Origin: Flavobacteriaceae bacterium
GTDB taxonomy: Bacteria > Bacteroidota > Bacteroidia > Flavobacteriales > Flavobacteriaceae
Reading direction: 5' to 3'
DNA length: 32,008 nt
Assembly: GCA_009921505.1 (NCBI GenBank)
Contig: RFXU01000004.1
Location: 1 to 32,008 of the forward strand
Under the pieces are notes generated by a model. It did no database searches, was not told the DNA's origin, and worked only from the letters and a program-made list of their open reading frames with translations. How positions within the stretch are numbered: the first letter of the stretch is position 1; every line of letters begins with the position of its first letter. The position numbers and the translations under genes were made by a program. Below, one piece after another: positions 16,332 to 25,870 of the stretch.

Positions 16332-18083
16332 TTAAAAGGCATTAAAATTATATTGGAGCCCAAGATTAACGCGTACGCCCTGTATCGGATAATTGGCCCA
16401 TAGGCCGTTACTTTGATTCAAAAGGTTAATCCCTGAAATCGTGGCGCTGAAATTTTTTGTGAGCGCGTAATTTAAATGTAATTGGGTATCAATAAAGCCT
16501 TCGACCGTTTCTGCAGAAATTTGATCAGCCCACATGAACTGTTCTTTTCTTGGGCCATAACCTAATAATTTGGCGGTAAGTAATAACTGCTGGTTCACGT
16601 GAAAAGTCCCAGAACCGCCAAAGCTGAATCCTGGAATATTCCAAGGCTCTGAATTATTTTCAGGACGGTTATCAATCATTGCGGCATCTAAGGCAATATC
16701 CCATTGCTGTGACAGTCGTCCATTAATTTTTGCGGTAATTTTTAATTCATTTCCACGGTCATAATTCACAGCAAAACTATTGCCATTATCATAAGCAAAA
16801 GAACTTTGTTCACCAGACCATGGTCGACTGATAAAATAAGCCTGATTTTCAAAATTTCGGAATTCAGCATCGAGGTTGTACTGCCACAAGTCAGTTATCG
16901 CTCCATTAATTCCAAAACGAATAATCTGTTTGTCAATTTGCGGCTGCAGTCCCGCACCCGGAGCGAGAAAAGCTTGGATATTGACCAAAGAATTTGTCTC
17001 GTATTGTTTGTACTGGCCACTGAAACTCAAACTGGCTTCAAGACTTCGTCCCAATAAAGGGTAATTTAATTCGATCTTTGGAAAAAGCCGCAAAGTATTG
17101 TTGCTTGTTCCATTGTGTCCCCAACCTTTAGCGCCCACATTGACCATCAAATCGCCAAAATCCAATTCTGTCTGGACCCCCAATTCAGCGTTGAGCGCAT
17201 TGTAATCTTGAGTGGTAATTTGGGGATCATCAAAACTGAACCTCGTGCTCAAATAGGAAATATTCCCCGAAAACGATATAATTCGCTTAGCCCAAATTAA
17301 TTCCGCGTTTGAGGATGACGCAACACTCCATTCATTGACCCCATAACGATCGGAAAAAAATGAGAGCTCACTATCAAGGCCAGTAAACCAGCCCCCATTA
17401 GAACCTAACCGATGACGCAAAGCTGCCTTCTGATACGTTTGTCCATAGTCATTATTCAATGATTGATCCAGGCTCAAGGTATCCGGAACCCCATACCATT
17501 GCACGGCCGAACGATTTAACGATAGTGTCAGGGTTGACGGGCGATCTTGTAACTCGGTCCGCCATTGAGCCCTCAAACCACTTTTAGCCCAATCCGTAGG
17601 TAAAGTGACGCCCTTAATTGCTCCATTGAGTTGTTGATGGTCAAAAGCAAGGTTCAAATAGGACGCACGACTGAATTCCCGATTTACAAAACCTTCTAAT
17701 CCAGCTGAGGAGCGCGTACCCAGCCAAGCCCGCAAATAATTGGGCAACGGTCTGGGTGTAATTTCTTTTTCAGGCCCCTGAGCGCGCAATACAGCAGGTA
17801 ACTCAGAAGGACTTAAATCAAAATTTTCATGAATATAGGCAAACTCTTGTCTGGATTCCTGTACTGCTTCTCTCGCCAAGTCCCATTTGGTTTTCGGGCG
17901 TAAATTAATTGAGGGCGTATAGGATTTAACCACATCAACGACCTCTGTAGCAACGCCTGTGCTGTCTGCAGTGTTCTGTGCCTGGACTTCGCCGCTTACA
18001 AGTGCAAACAAAATAAGGGTTAAGGTCAATTTTTGTCTGCGCACAATTCCTTGAATAATTTGATCTGTCAGCGCCTTAATCAT
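16332..18083 (-). CDS. Outer-membrane beta-barrel protein (TonB-dependent-receptor-like barrel)
   Basis: Probable start ATG 18083; signal peptide ...LTLTLILFALVSGEVQAQ; alternating beta-strand pattern; ends in aromatic C-terminus (LGLQYNFNAF). Confidence 0.8.
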   Translation of the reverse strand: MIKALTDQIIQGIVRRQKLTLTLILFALVSGEVQAQNTADSTGVATEVVDVVKSYTPSINLRPKTKWDLAREAVQESRQEFAYIHENFDLSPSELPAVLRAQGPEKEITPRPLPNYLRAWLGTRSSAGLEGFVNREFSRASYLNLAFDHQQLNGAIKGVTLPTDWAKSGLRAQWRTELQDRPSTLTLSLNRSAVQWYGVPDTLSLDQSLNNDYGQTYQKAALRHRLGSNGGWFTGLDSELSFFSDRYGVNEWSVASSSNAELIWAKRIISFSGNISYLSTRFSFDDPQITTQDYNALNAELGVQTELDFGDLMVNVGAKGWGHNGTSNNTLRLFPKIELNYPLLGRSLEASLSFSGQYKQYETNSLVNIQAFLAPGAGLQPQIDKQIIRFGINGAITDLWQYNLDAEFRNFENQAYFISRPWSGEQSSFAYDNGNSFAVNYDRGNELKITAKINGRLSQQWDIALDAAMIDNRPENNSEPWNIPGFSFGGSGTFHVNQQLLLTAKLLGYGPRKEQFMWADQISAETVEGFIDTQLHLNYALTKNFSATISGINLLNQSNGLWANYPIQGVRVNLGLQYNFNAF

Positions 18084-20952
18084 TTTGTTCTTTTTGATTA
18101 TTATCCTTTGGATCATTTGACGAAGGCTCTTTGGTGCTATCCATTTCTGAGGCCCCTGCACTATTTTCAGGTTCCTGAGCGTTTTTTGATTCATCCATTT
18201 TTTCCAAGCGCTCCGCAGCCTCTTGCTGTAGCTCTGGAAAGTCCTGCATATTGTCCCGAATATTTTCTAAAATAAATCGCGCCTGAAATGGATCGGATAA
18301 GGCTTCAAAATTCTTGGCCATAAGCATCAATCCACGAGCACCATATACCATATAATTCGCATAATTCTGAGCCAGATTTTGAATCTGTTCATTGGACCTT
18401 GAATAGTCTTGATCCAAATGAGCAAAATAGGCCTGGGCAAAATTCAATTGAGCCCCATATTGCCCTTTTGCAAAATCGTCCATATCCTTGTATTGCTCAC
18501 GAGCCAAATCAAATTCTTTTAATTCAAAATAACTCCACGCACTGATCAGCCGCGCCTGAGTAAGTAATGGGTCTTGGGTGTTATTGGACAAATGCGTGGT
18601 TAGATCATTCGTATAATGTATGGCCTGTTGCCACCGCGATTGATCACTCATCATTTGCATTAAATTACTCAAGGCAAATGTGCGCTGATCCGCATCTAAG
18701 GGTTGAGTCAAAAGTTTGATCAGTGACAATTCCGCCTCGGCAAATTCTTGATTTGAAAGATAATGGCGGGAGACGCGAATTAAAGTGGGAATAATAAAAG
18801 ATGGATTTTCATCAGCGGCGATCACAAAATCGGCATGTAAAAGTGCTTTTGTAACCTCTTGTTGGCGCCAATAAATCTCTGATAAAATATAATGTGCCTC
18901 CAAGGCATATCGTCCTTGGGTATAATTTTCCAAATACGCTTCAAATCGTTCAACAGACAAGGCATCATTTTGCGCAGCATATGCTTGTTTAGCGGACTCA
19001 AATGAAGCCTGATCCAGTGCGGCCTGATCAATTGAAATAAAATCGAGTTCATCGACCCATGCCCCATATTCCTGAACGCGCCCCAGAGAAATAAAGGTAT
19101 TTCTCGCAGACTGCACCGCAGAGATTGCCTCCTGCGTTCCAGGATATAAATTCACCACAGACTTAAAATAATTTAAAGCCGGTTCAAATTCACTATTGTT
19201 ATCCGCAATTAACCCAAGGTTTAAGTAAGCTGAAGCCACCAGCGGACTATTTTTTTGTTCTGAAATGAGCTGAGTGTACTGGGCTTTAGCCTCTGCAATT
19301 TTATCCAAACTGACATAAGCACTGCCCAAACTTAAATACACCCGATCACGATAAACTGAATTGGGATAAGTCTTTAAAAATTTGACTAATCGCTCGGTCT
19401 TTGCCTCTAACCCTTGAGTGAAGGAAAGGCACATCGCGGCCTGAAAATCAGCGTAATCCTCGTTTACCCCTCCATTATCAAGAACCCTATTATACTGGGC
19501 TAAAGCTTGCTTATAATCCTTTGACGCAAAATAACAATCGGCCAGATTAAGCCGCGCTTCATTTTCCTTGGCAATGGGCTTGGGTTGTTTGAGATAATTT
19601 AAAAAGCCCTCTTGAGCACGAGAATAATTTTTTAATGCCATGTATGCAAAGGCCTGTTCATAATGGAAAATAGACCATTCAGGAGCTTTTTTAAACGCCT
19701 GAGAATCCATTAATTTATCGAACGTTGAAAGGGCACTTTCAAAGGCACCGGACTCCCCAAAAATGACGCCAGACCAGAACATGGCTTGACCGCCAATCAA
19801 AGAATTGGATTTAATTTTTTGGGCTAGTTGAAATGAGTTTTGCGCGGCTAAAGAAAGACCTTGATCGTACTGTTGACGACCTTTCAAAAAATACGCCCGC
19901 TGCAAAGCACTTTGACGTTCATCACCCATTACTTTGTCCGATAAAAGTGAAGGGGCGCTGAGATAGGCAATAACCTGATCGTAATCCTCACTCTCTAACA
20001 GTGTACTCAGCCACCATTGCTCTACTTCACCGCGCTTAGGGTCCTGAGGATATCTGTTTATAAAAGACTCAAGAACATCTGGAACAGAAGTATAACTCAA
20101 TCTTAAGTCATAAGTGAGCTTTGCATATTGGTAATACGCCTTGGGGGTAAATGGTCGCTCATCTGGGGTTTCACAGGCCTTTTTATAAGCATTTAACGCC
20201 TCCGTTTTTTGATCAAGAGCGAGATAAGCCCCGGCCAAGACATAAGCCACATCTTGAGCGAGTAGCCCCTCGGCTTGAACATTGGACAAGACGGCGATAG
20301 CCTTTTCATTCTGTCCAAGGGTTGAATAGGCTTGCCCCAAATAAAACTGATTTTCAAGGTGTTCCTCACTCTGTTTTTGTCGCGATGGTTTATCCACCGC
20401 CTCTTCCAGGTAATTTACTGCAATGGCATGGGCGCCCATTTGTGCATATGCGCGACCCACAATCCCATTTAAAGAACCTTGATTGATATTTCTTTTGTCT
20501 CCAGAAATCTGGATTGCGTCCAAAGCGCGAATCCCCCATGCGGCAGCTTGTTCGAAATTACTGGTGCGAAACGAAAGGTCAGCCATCAGCCCCCAAACTT
20601 CGAGCTCGTCTCGCTGCTCAAGGGCAATTCGATCCAATTTTTCCAGGGCCTGTTGCCATTTTTTATTCTGGTAATCAATATAAGCACTGTAATACAGTGC
20701 TCTGGAACCATAATTAGGACTACTTTCTAATGGCCCAAAAAAACGTTTTGCTTCTGAGAAATTACCGAGTTTGAAATGAGCATAAGCGATTTCAAATTCA
20801 TGTTGATCTGTAAGCGCCTGAAAACCCTCAGCCTCTTTATACCAGGCAAGTGCATTAGCATACTGGCCTTTAGTAAAATAATAATGACCCACGGTGGTAT
20901 AGGCACGCTTGACTTCTGGTGCGCTAGGATATTCCCGAACAAATCGTTTCAT
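18076..20952 (-). CDS. Large tetratricopeptide-repeat protein, apparently lacking N-terminal region
   Basis: 958 aa with many TPR units (e.g. EARLNLADCYFASKDYKQALAQYNRVLDNG; ASAYLNLGLIADNNSEFEPALNYFKSVVNLYPG); begins directly inside a TPR repeat with no signal peptide. Confidence 0.85.
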   Translation of the reverse strand: MKRFVREYPSAPEVKRAYTTVGHYYFTKGQYANALAWYKEAEGFQALTDQHEFEIAYAHFKLGNFSEAKRFFGPLESSPNYGSRALYYSAYIDYQNKKWQQALEKLDRIALEQRDELEVWGLMADLSFRTSNFEQAAAWGIRALDAIQISGDKRNINQGSLNGIVGRAYAQMGAHAIAVNYLEEAVDKPSRQKQSEEHLENQFYLGQAYSTLGQNEKAIAVLSNVQAEGLLAQDVAYVLAGAYLALDQKTEALNAYKKACETPDERPFTPKAYYQYAKLTYDLRLSYTSVPDVLESFINRYPQDPKRGEVEQWWLSTLLESEDYDQVIAYLSAPSLLSDKVMGDERQSALQRAYFLKGRQQYDQGLSLAAQNSFQLAQKIKSNSLIGGQAMFWSGVIFGESGAFESALSTFDKLMDSQAFKKAPEWSIFHYEQAFAYMALKNYSRAQEGFLNYLKQPKPIAKENEARLNLADCYFASKDYKQALAQYNRVLDNGGVNEDYADFQAAMCLSFTQGLEAKTERLVKFLKTYPNSVYRDRVYLSLGSAYVSLDKIAEAKAQYTQLISEQKNSPLVASAYLNLGLIADNNSEFEPALNYFKSVVNLYPGTQEAISAVQSARNTFISLGRVQEYGAWVDELDFISIDQAALDQASFESAKQAYAAQNDALSVERFEAYLENYTQGRYALEAHYILSEIYWRQQEVTKALLHADFVIAADENPSFIIPTLIRVSRHYLSNQEFAEAELSLIKLLTQPLDADQRTFALSNLMQMMSDQSRWQQAIHYTNDLTTHLSNNTQDPLLTQARLISAWSYFELKEFDLAREQYKDMDDFAKGQYGAQLNFAQAYFAHLDQDYSRSNEQIQNLAQNYANYMVYGARGLMLMAKNFEALSDPFQARFILENIRDNMQDFPELQQEAAERLEKMDESKNAQEPENSAGASEMDSTKEPSSNDPKDNNQKEQND

Positions 20953-20982
20953 GGCTCCATTGGCTCAGTAATCCTCAGTTTT

Positions 20983-21501
20983 ATGAAAAAAATTTTAGCA
21001 ATATATTTGGGCGTTTTGATCAGTGGATGTGGCTCCTCTGAATCCATATCAAGCCTTATCACGGTCAAAGATCAAAAAATTGGCATCGACACCAAAAATC
21101 CTGATGAATTGCTCACAGTCAATGGAAGTGTTCATGCTAAAGAGGTTCGAGTGGATCTCGATGGAGCACTGGCCCCTGATTATGTTTTTGATCAATATAA
21201 TGGAGCGGCGACACATCCAAATTACAGCCGCATGCCGATCGAAGAACTTCAGGCTTATGTTCAAAAGCACGGTCACTTGCCGGGGGTGCCGACCCATGAG
21301 GCGCTCAGTAGCAATGGCATGGATTTAAAGAAGTTTTCTTTAACCTTATTGGAAAAAATAGAGGAGCTCACGCTTTACTTGATCGAGCAGCAAAATCAAA
21401 TCAAAATTTTGCAAAACACCTTGGAAGTAACAGCCCAATCCCCATCATTCAATTCGACCGAAAAATCCAAAGATAATTCAGTGGAAAAAATAGAGAATTA
21501 A
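20983..21501 (+). CDS. Small lipoprotein with TMF-like / tail-fibre-type C-terminal domain
   Basis: MKKILAIYLGVLISGCGSS lipobox; KIGIDTKNPDELLTVNGSVHAKEVRVDLDGALAPDYVFD...LPGVPTHEALSSNGMDLKKFSLTLLEKIEELTLYLIEQQNQI. Confidence 0.75.
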   Translation: MKKILAIYLGVLISGCGSSESISSLITVKDQKIGIDTKNPDELLTVNGSVHAKEVRVDLDGALAPDYVFDQYNGAATHPNYSRMPIEELQAYVQKHGHLPGVPTHEALSSNGMDLKKFSLTLLEKIEELTLYLIEQQNQIKILQNTLEVTAQSPSFNSTEKSKDNSVEKIEN

Positions 21502-21552
21502 AAAACAGCGCGATCGAAATTTGTACCTTTAACCCTTATAAAAATCCAATCG

Positions 21553-22242
21553 ATGTCAAGCACTGTAGTTGATTTCAATAAAGCTAAAATCGTTCAACGC
21601 GATCAAGTAATTTTTGAGGCTATAGACTTAAAAATCGCTAAAGGAGAGTTCGTTTATTTAATTGGAAAAACTGGAAGCGGAAAAAGTAGTTTATTAAAAA
21701 CCCTTTATGGGGAATTACCATTAAATTCAGGGACAGGTCAGGTTGCCGGGTTCAATCTACTTGGATTAAAGGAGCGTCAAATCCCCGACTTACGAAGAAA
21801 GCTGGGGATTGTTTTTCAAGATTTTCAATTACTCAACGACCGAAACATCTACGAAAATTTGCGGTTTGTGCTCAAGGCAACCGGATGGACACAAGAAGCC
21901 CAAATTAGCCAGCGCATCGAAGAAGTCCTGAGCAGGGTTGGCATGAATGATCAAGGGCGCAAACTTCCTTATCAAATGTCGGGCGGAGAGCAGCAAAGAA
22001 TTGCTATCGCTAGAGCCTTACTCAATGACCCAGAACTGATTGTTGCGGATGAGCCCACAGGAAATCTCGACCCCCAAACCAGTATGGAGGTCATGACTTT
22101 GCTCAAGGACCTCAACAAAAATGGCAGAAGTATTCTTATGGCCACCCACGATTACGCCCTATTATTAAAGCACCCGTCTCGAACATTAAAATGCGAAGAC
22201 GGTAGAGTTTTTGAGGTTGTACAAAAAAAGCCTACGACATAA
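21553..22242 (+). CDS. ftsE: ABC transporter ATP-binding protein, FtsE-like
   Basis: Walker A GKTGSGKSSLLKTL, signature MSGGEQQRIAIARALLNDPELIVADEPTGNLDPQTS. Confidence 0.85.
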   Translation: MSSTVVDFNKAKIVQRDQVIFEAIDLKIAKGEFVYLIGKTGSGKSSLLKTLYGELPLNSGTGQVAGFNLLGLKERQIPDLRRKLGIVFQDFQLLNDRNIYENLRFVLKATGWTQEAQISQRIEEVLSRVGMNDQGRKLPYQMSGGEQQRIAIARALLNDPELIVADEPTGNLDPQTSMEVMTLLKDLNKNGRSILMATHDYALLLKHPSRTLKCEDGRVFEVVQKKPTT

Positions 22243-23589
22243 CTAGGGTCTTAACGTCAAGCTAGGATCAATGGACAACTTGATGCCCTGATTGTTTTCA
22301 GGGGCCAAGAGTGTTCCAGGTTTAAGTATGATTTGTTTTTTGGCGCGCAAAGTAAATTCCGACTGCTCTTTAAATTGAATGTCCTTTAAAATAACGACTC
22401 GATTATAGGCGGTAAGCTTTTGTCTCCATCGACTAAATTTTTGGTCTTTTAATACAGAAACCCCTTCCGCGTCATAAAGCGTCGAGACCAAGTCTAACGC
22501 GGCCCCGCTTTGAAGCATCCCTGCCCCGTAATGGCCCTTAAATGGAACATTGGCCTGGATATGATCAATACTTTTTGCCGTCAATTTTAAAATAGTTTCT
22601 ACCTCTTCGGCCCTCAACTCTGGGCGTAAAGAAAACATCAAGCCTATGGTTCCCGTAACCAAAGGAGCAGCGGTGGAAGTGCCTTGATAGGTGTTATAAC
22701 TCAAAATACCCTGGGTTACCCATTGGCTATAACGCATCACCCCAACTGTTGGTGCGAGTAGATCTACTGCACTATTTAAGGTCGCAGTGGATTGGGGATA
22801 AATTCGAAATTCAGGACCTGATTTTTTATGATTAATTTCGGCGGTACGCCCCACCATACCCCACATATTTTCGACGTAAGGCTTGCCGCTTTCTTCATAC
22901 TTGAGCGCCTTGTGCCAATCATGGTGTTGGTACATTACCGACGAAACCGAAATCACTCCATCATATGATGCAGGATAATATTTTTTTTGACCTTTATTAA
23001 TTCCCCAGTTTTGATTGCCCGCGCCAGCCACCACCACCACACCGCGTTCGAGCAGAAGGTTAATCACTTCTTGACCCCGCTCTGTGGCGATTGAACTGAC
23101 CCAACTGCAATTGATGACTTTTGCCCCCGCATCAGCCAGTTCCAGTAACATTTCCATATTGGGGTTACCGTAATTCGTGGTCACCAGACCACAATCATAA
23201 CATACCCCTGGAATACCAAAATCATTATCCCCCTGCGCCACGGCTATTGCAGCGACCCCCATTCCATGGCCATTTTGAAAGTCGACTGCTCTAAGAACCC
23301 GAGTCTTTCCGGCAAAATCCTTTTGAAGTGGGTCTACCTGGGCATCCGAGAGTCCGACAATAACTTTTGGATTTCCGGTGGTATATTGCCAGGCCTGAGT
23401 AACCCCAATGGCTTTGTAATAACTCAAATCCATGGTGTCTACAATCTGACCCGCAGCATCGCGCAAAAAGTAAAAATCATTGGGTAAGAAATTTTTCTTT
23501 GCAGGGTTTTGACCAGACACGCCTTGACAAAGCAAAAAAAACAACAGTGAAATATAATATTGTCGCGACACGGCGTTAAGCAATAGCAT
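22243..23589 (-). CDS. S8 family serine peptidase (subtilase), exported
   Basis: Asp region KVIVGLSDAQVD, His region NGHGMGVAAIAVAQGDNDFGIPG, Ser region YQGTSTAAPLVTGTIGLM; N-terminal signal peptide. Confidence 0.88.
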   Translation of the reverse strand: MLLLNAVSRQYYISLLFFLLCQGVSGQNPAKKNFLPNDFYFLRDAAGQIVDTMDLSYYKAIGVTQAWQYTTGNPKVIVGLSDAQVDPLQKDFAGKTRVLRAVDFQNGHGMGVAAIAVAQGDNDFGIPGVCYDCGLVTTNYGNPNMEMLLELADAGAKVINCSWVSSIATERGQEVINLLLERGVVVVAGAGNQNWGINKGQKKYYPASYDGVISVSSVMYQHHDWHKALKYEESGKPYVENMWGMVGRTAEINHKKSGPEFRIYPQSTATLNSAVDLLAPTVGVMRYSQWVTQGILSYNTYQGTSTAAPLVTGTIGLMFSLRPELRAEEVETILKLTAKSIDHIQANVPFKGHYGAGMLQSGAALDLVSTLYDAEGVSVLKDQKFSRWRQKLTAYNRVVILKDIQFKEQSEFTLRAKKQIILKPGTLLAPENNQGIKLSIDPSLTLRP

Positions 23590-23657
23590 AATCGAATGTA
23601 ATAAAAAGTCGTGTCAGTACATGACGAAAATCGTAAATTAGCCATGATTACGCCAAG

Positions 23658-24533
23658 ATGCTTTCGATACTGATCCCCACTTTTAATGATGATATCACGC
23701 CACTAGTTGAGCGACTATGGTACGAAATTGAGCGCATAGAAACGCCCATTGAAATCATTATTGGAGATGATCATTCCACCCGTGAAGCTTCATTAAACAC
23801 ATTTCAGAATCTAGATTCTGTCGTGTTTTTTAGAAATCCTGAAAATCTTGGACGTACCGCGACGCGTGATCTTTTGGCAAAAAAAGCAAGGTATAATACG
23901 CTCCTTTTTTTGGACGCTGATGTCCTGCCCGCTCAAAGTGATTTCATTAAGAAATATTTGTCAGCCATAGGGAAATCCCAAGTTGTCTTTGGTGGAGTGC
24001 AGTACACAAAAGAAAAGCCGGAACAAGCCATGCTTCTGCGTTGGGTTTATGGAAAAGAAAGAGAGGCGAAATTAGCACAAGAAAGACAGCGTAACCCCTA
24101 TTACATCATTTCTCAAAATTTAATGATTGACAAGGATGTATTTTTGGCCGTCAATGCCCCTGAAATTAAACGTTACGGCTGGGATAATGTGTTTTCCTTT
24201 CAATTGTATCGCCAGGGTATAACGGTACATCATATCGACAATGCCGTAATTCACCTGGGTCTGGAGCCTTGTGACAGTTACCTTAGCAAAGTCCAGCAAG
24301 CGATGTCTACTTTAGTTTGGGCGGAGAAAAATGATATGATCTCAGAGAACTTTACCAGTATTCAAAAATTTTACAATTCACTGAAAACTTTTGGACTTGC
24401 TGGCCTTCTCAGAATAAGTTTAACCCTTTGGTTGCCCATTATGCGCGCACAACTGGCCTCAAAATTCCCCAGTGTTCGTGTATTAGACCTTTATAAGTTT
24501 TATTACTTTTCGACATACAAATACAAAGCATAA
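23658..24533 (+). CDS. Family 2 glycosyltransferase
   Basis: MLSILIPTFNDDITPLVERL...EIIIGDDHST...NPENLGRTATRDLLAKKARYNTLLFLDADVLP. Confidence 0.92.
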   Translation: MLSILIPTFNDDITPLVERLWYEIERIETPIEIIIGDDHSTREASLNTFQNLDSVVFFRNPENLGRTATRDLLAKKARYNTLLFLDADVLPAQSDFIKKYLSAIGKSQVVFGGVQYTKEKPEQAMLLRWVYGKEREAKLAQERQRNPYYIISQNLMIDKDVFLAVNAPEIKRYGWDNVFSFQLYRQGITVHHIDNAVIHLGLEPCDSYLSKVQQAMSTLVWAEKNDMISENFTSIQKFYNSLKTFGLAGLLRISLTLWLPIMRAQLASKFPSVRVLDLYKFYYFSTYKYKA

Positions 24534-25483
24534 TGGCGCAATTCACTGTAGTGATCCCCTTATATAACAAGGCTGCCGAAATTCGGGCCACCTTAAACTC
24601 AGTCTTTGCGCAAACATTTTCTGATTATAAAGTCATCGTCATTGACGATGGTTCTACAGATCATAGCGTCAAAATTGTCGAAGAATTTACAGATACAAGA
24701 CTTCGATTGATTCGCCAAGAAAATCAAGGGGTCGGACCTGCCAGAAATAAGGGTGTTAGCGAGGCCGAATCCCCCTTCATTGCCTTTCTCGATGCAGATG
24801 ATTATTGGTATCCCGAGCATCTGGAACACCTCAATGAGCTGATCGATCGTTTTCCGCAAGCCCAGTGGATGGCCACAGCCTATGAAAAAGCCTTTACCGC
24901 AAAACTCATTAAACCTGTAGACACGCCTTTGCGTTCATTTGAGCAAGGGTGGCAAGGTGAAGTCCCAGACTATTTTGCCATGGCAAAAAAGGACGCTCCT
25001 GCTTGGACCTCTGCCATGTGTTTTTCAAAGGATTTTTTTCAAAAGCTCGGGGGTTTTGATCCATCCATAACGATGGGGGCCGGAGAGGATACAGATTTGT
25101 GGATTCGGGCGGCGCTAACCCAGCCCATGTATTGGATTAACTCTATTAGTGCGCAACATCTGCAGTTTAGCAGCAATCGGGTTTCACATGCGCCCACCCT
25201 AAAACGCCATTTTATCGATTTAGATCAATATGAACATCTCGCTAAAAATCACAAATCCCTAAAAATATACTTAGACTTAAATCGCTATTCAATTGGCCTG
25301 AAGTATCAAATGGCTGGAGACCCATCACGAGCAAAAACCTATTTTAACGCTTTGGACCAATCATCGCTCAACGCCCTGCAGCGCATACTCATAAGACTTC
25401 CTGGAGGAGTTTTGCGTTTTGGACTTTCGACCCAAAGATTTCTTGCGGGTTTTGGTTTAAGATTATCGGCCTTTGGCCGTTAA
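24533..25483 (+). CDS. Family 2 glycosyltransferase
   Basis: FTVVIPLYNKAAEIRATLNSVFAQTFSDYKVIVIDDGSTDHS...FIAFLDADDYWYPEHL; coupled to previous gene by TAATG. Confidence 0.95.
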   Translation: MAQFTVVIPLYNKAAEIRATLNSVFAQTFSDYKVIVIDDGSTDHSVKIVEEFTDTRLRLIRQENQGVGPARNKGVSEAESPFIAFLDADDYWYPEHLEHLNELIDRFPQAQWMATAYEKAFTAKLIKPVDTPLRSFEQGWQGEVPDYFAMAKKDAPAWTSAMCFSKDFFQKLGGFDPSITMGAGEDTDLWIRAALTQPMYWINSISAQHLQFSSNRVSHAPTLKRHFIDLDQYEHLAKNHKSLKIYLDLNRYSIGLKYQMAGDPSRAKTYFNALDQSSLNALQRILIRLPGGVLRFGLSTQRFLAGFGLRLSAFGR

Positions 25484-25870
25484 AAAATCGTTGTATTCTC
25501 GAATGTAGTCTGCCTCTTCGAAGCGACCAGAGGAAAGGACCAAACATACCGCCCCGGATGAAAAATCATCTAACGAGCGCCAAATTCCTGTTGGGATGAG
25601 TAAGCCTTGGTTGGGTTTGTTGAGCACCACTCTTGTTTGATTGGCTCCATCATCCAAAAGCACTGAAAAACTTCCGCTTAACGCAATTAGGCATTCGAGT
25701 TGCTCTTTATGCGCATGTCCCCCCCGCGCTGCATCAGAGGGCACGTCATAAAGATAGTACACCCGCTCTATGCGATACGGCAAAACATCGCCCTCGATAA
25801 CCGACAGATTACCTCGAGGGTCGTGAATTTTTGGGATTTGAATAATCTTTAAGTCTTCAATCGTGGTCAT
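25463..25870 (-). CDS. FdtA/QdtA-like cupin (dTDP-4-keto-6-deoxyglucose 3,4-ketoisomerase family)
   Basis: IPKIHDPRGNLSVIEGDVLPYRIERVYYLYDVPSDAARGGHAHKEQLECLIALSGSFSVLLDDG; probable start ATG 25870. Confidence 0.88.
   Translation of the reverse strand: MTTIEDLKIIQIPKIHDPRGNLSVIEGDVLPYRIERVYYLYDVPSDAARGGHAHKEQLECLIALSGSFSVLLDDGANQTRVVLNKPNQGLLIPTGIWRSLDDFSSGAVCLVLSSGRFEEADYIREYNDFLTAKGR

Noticed and set aside
21553-22242. FtsE-like ATPase without adjacent ftsX as an anomaly
   Set aside because: To my knowledge ftsE and ftsX are commonly unlinked in Bacteroidetes, and the nearby permease (9436-10686) looks LolC/E-like, so no claim is made.
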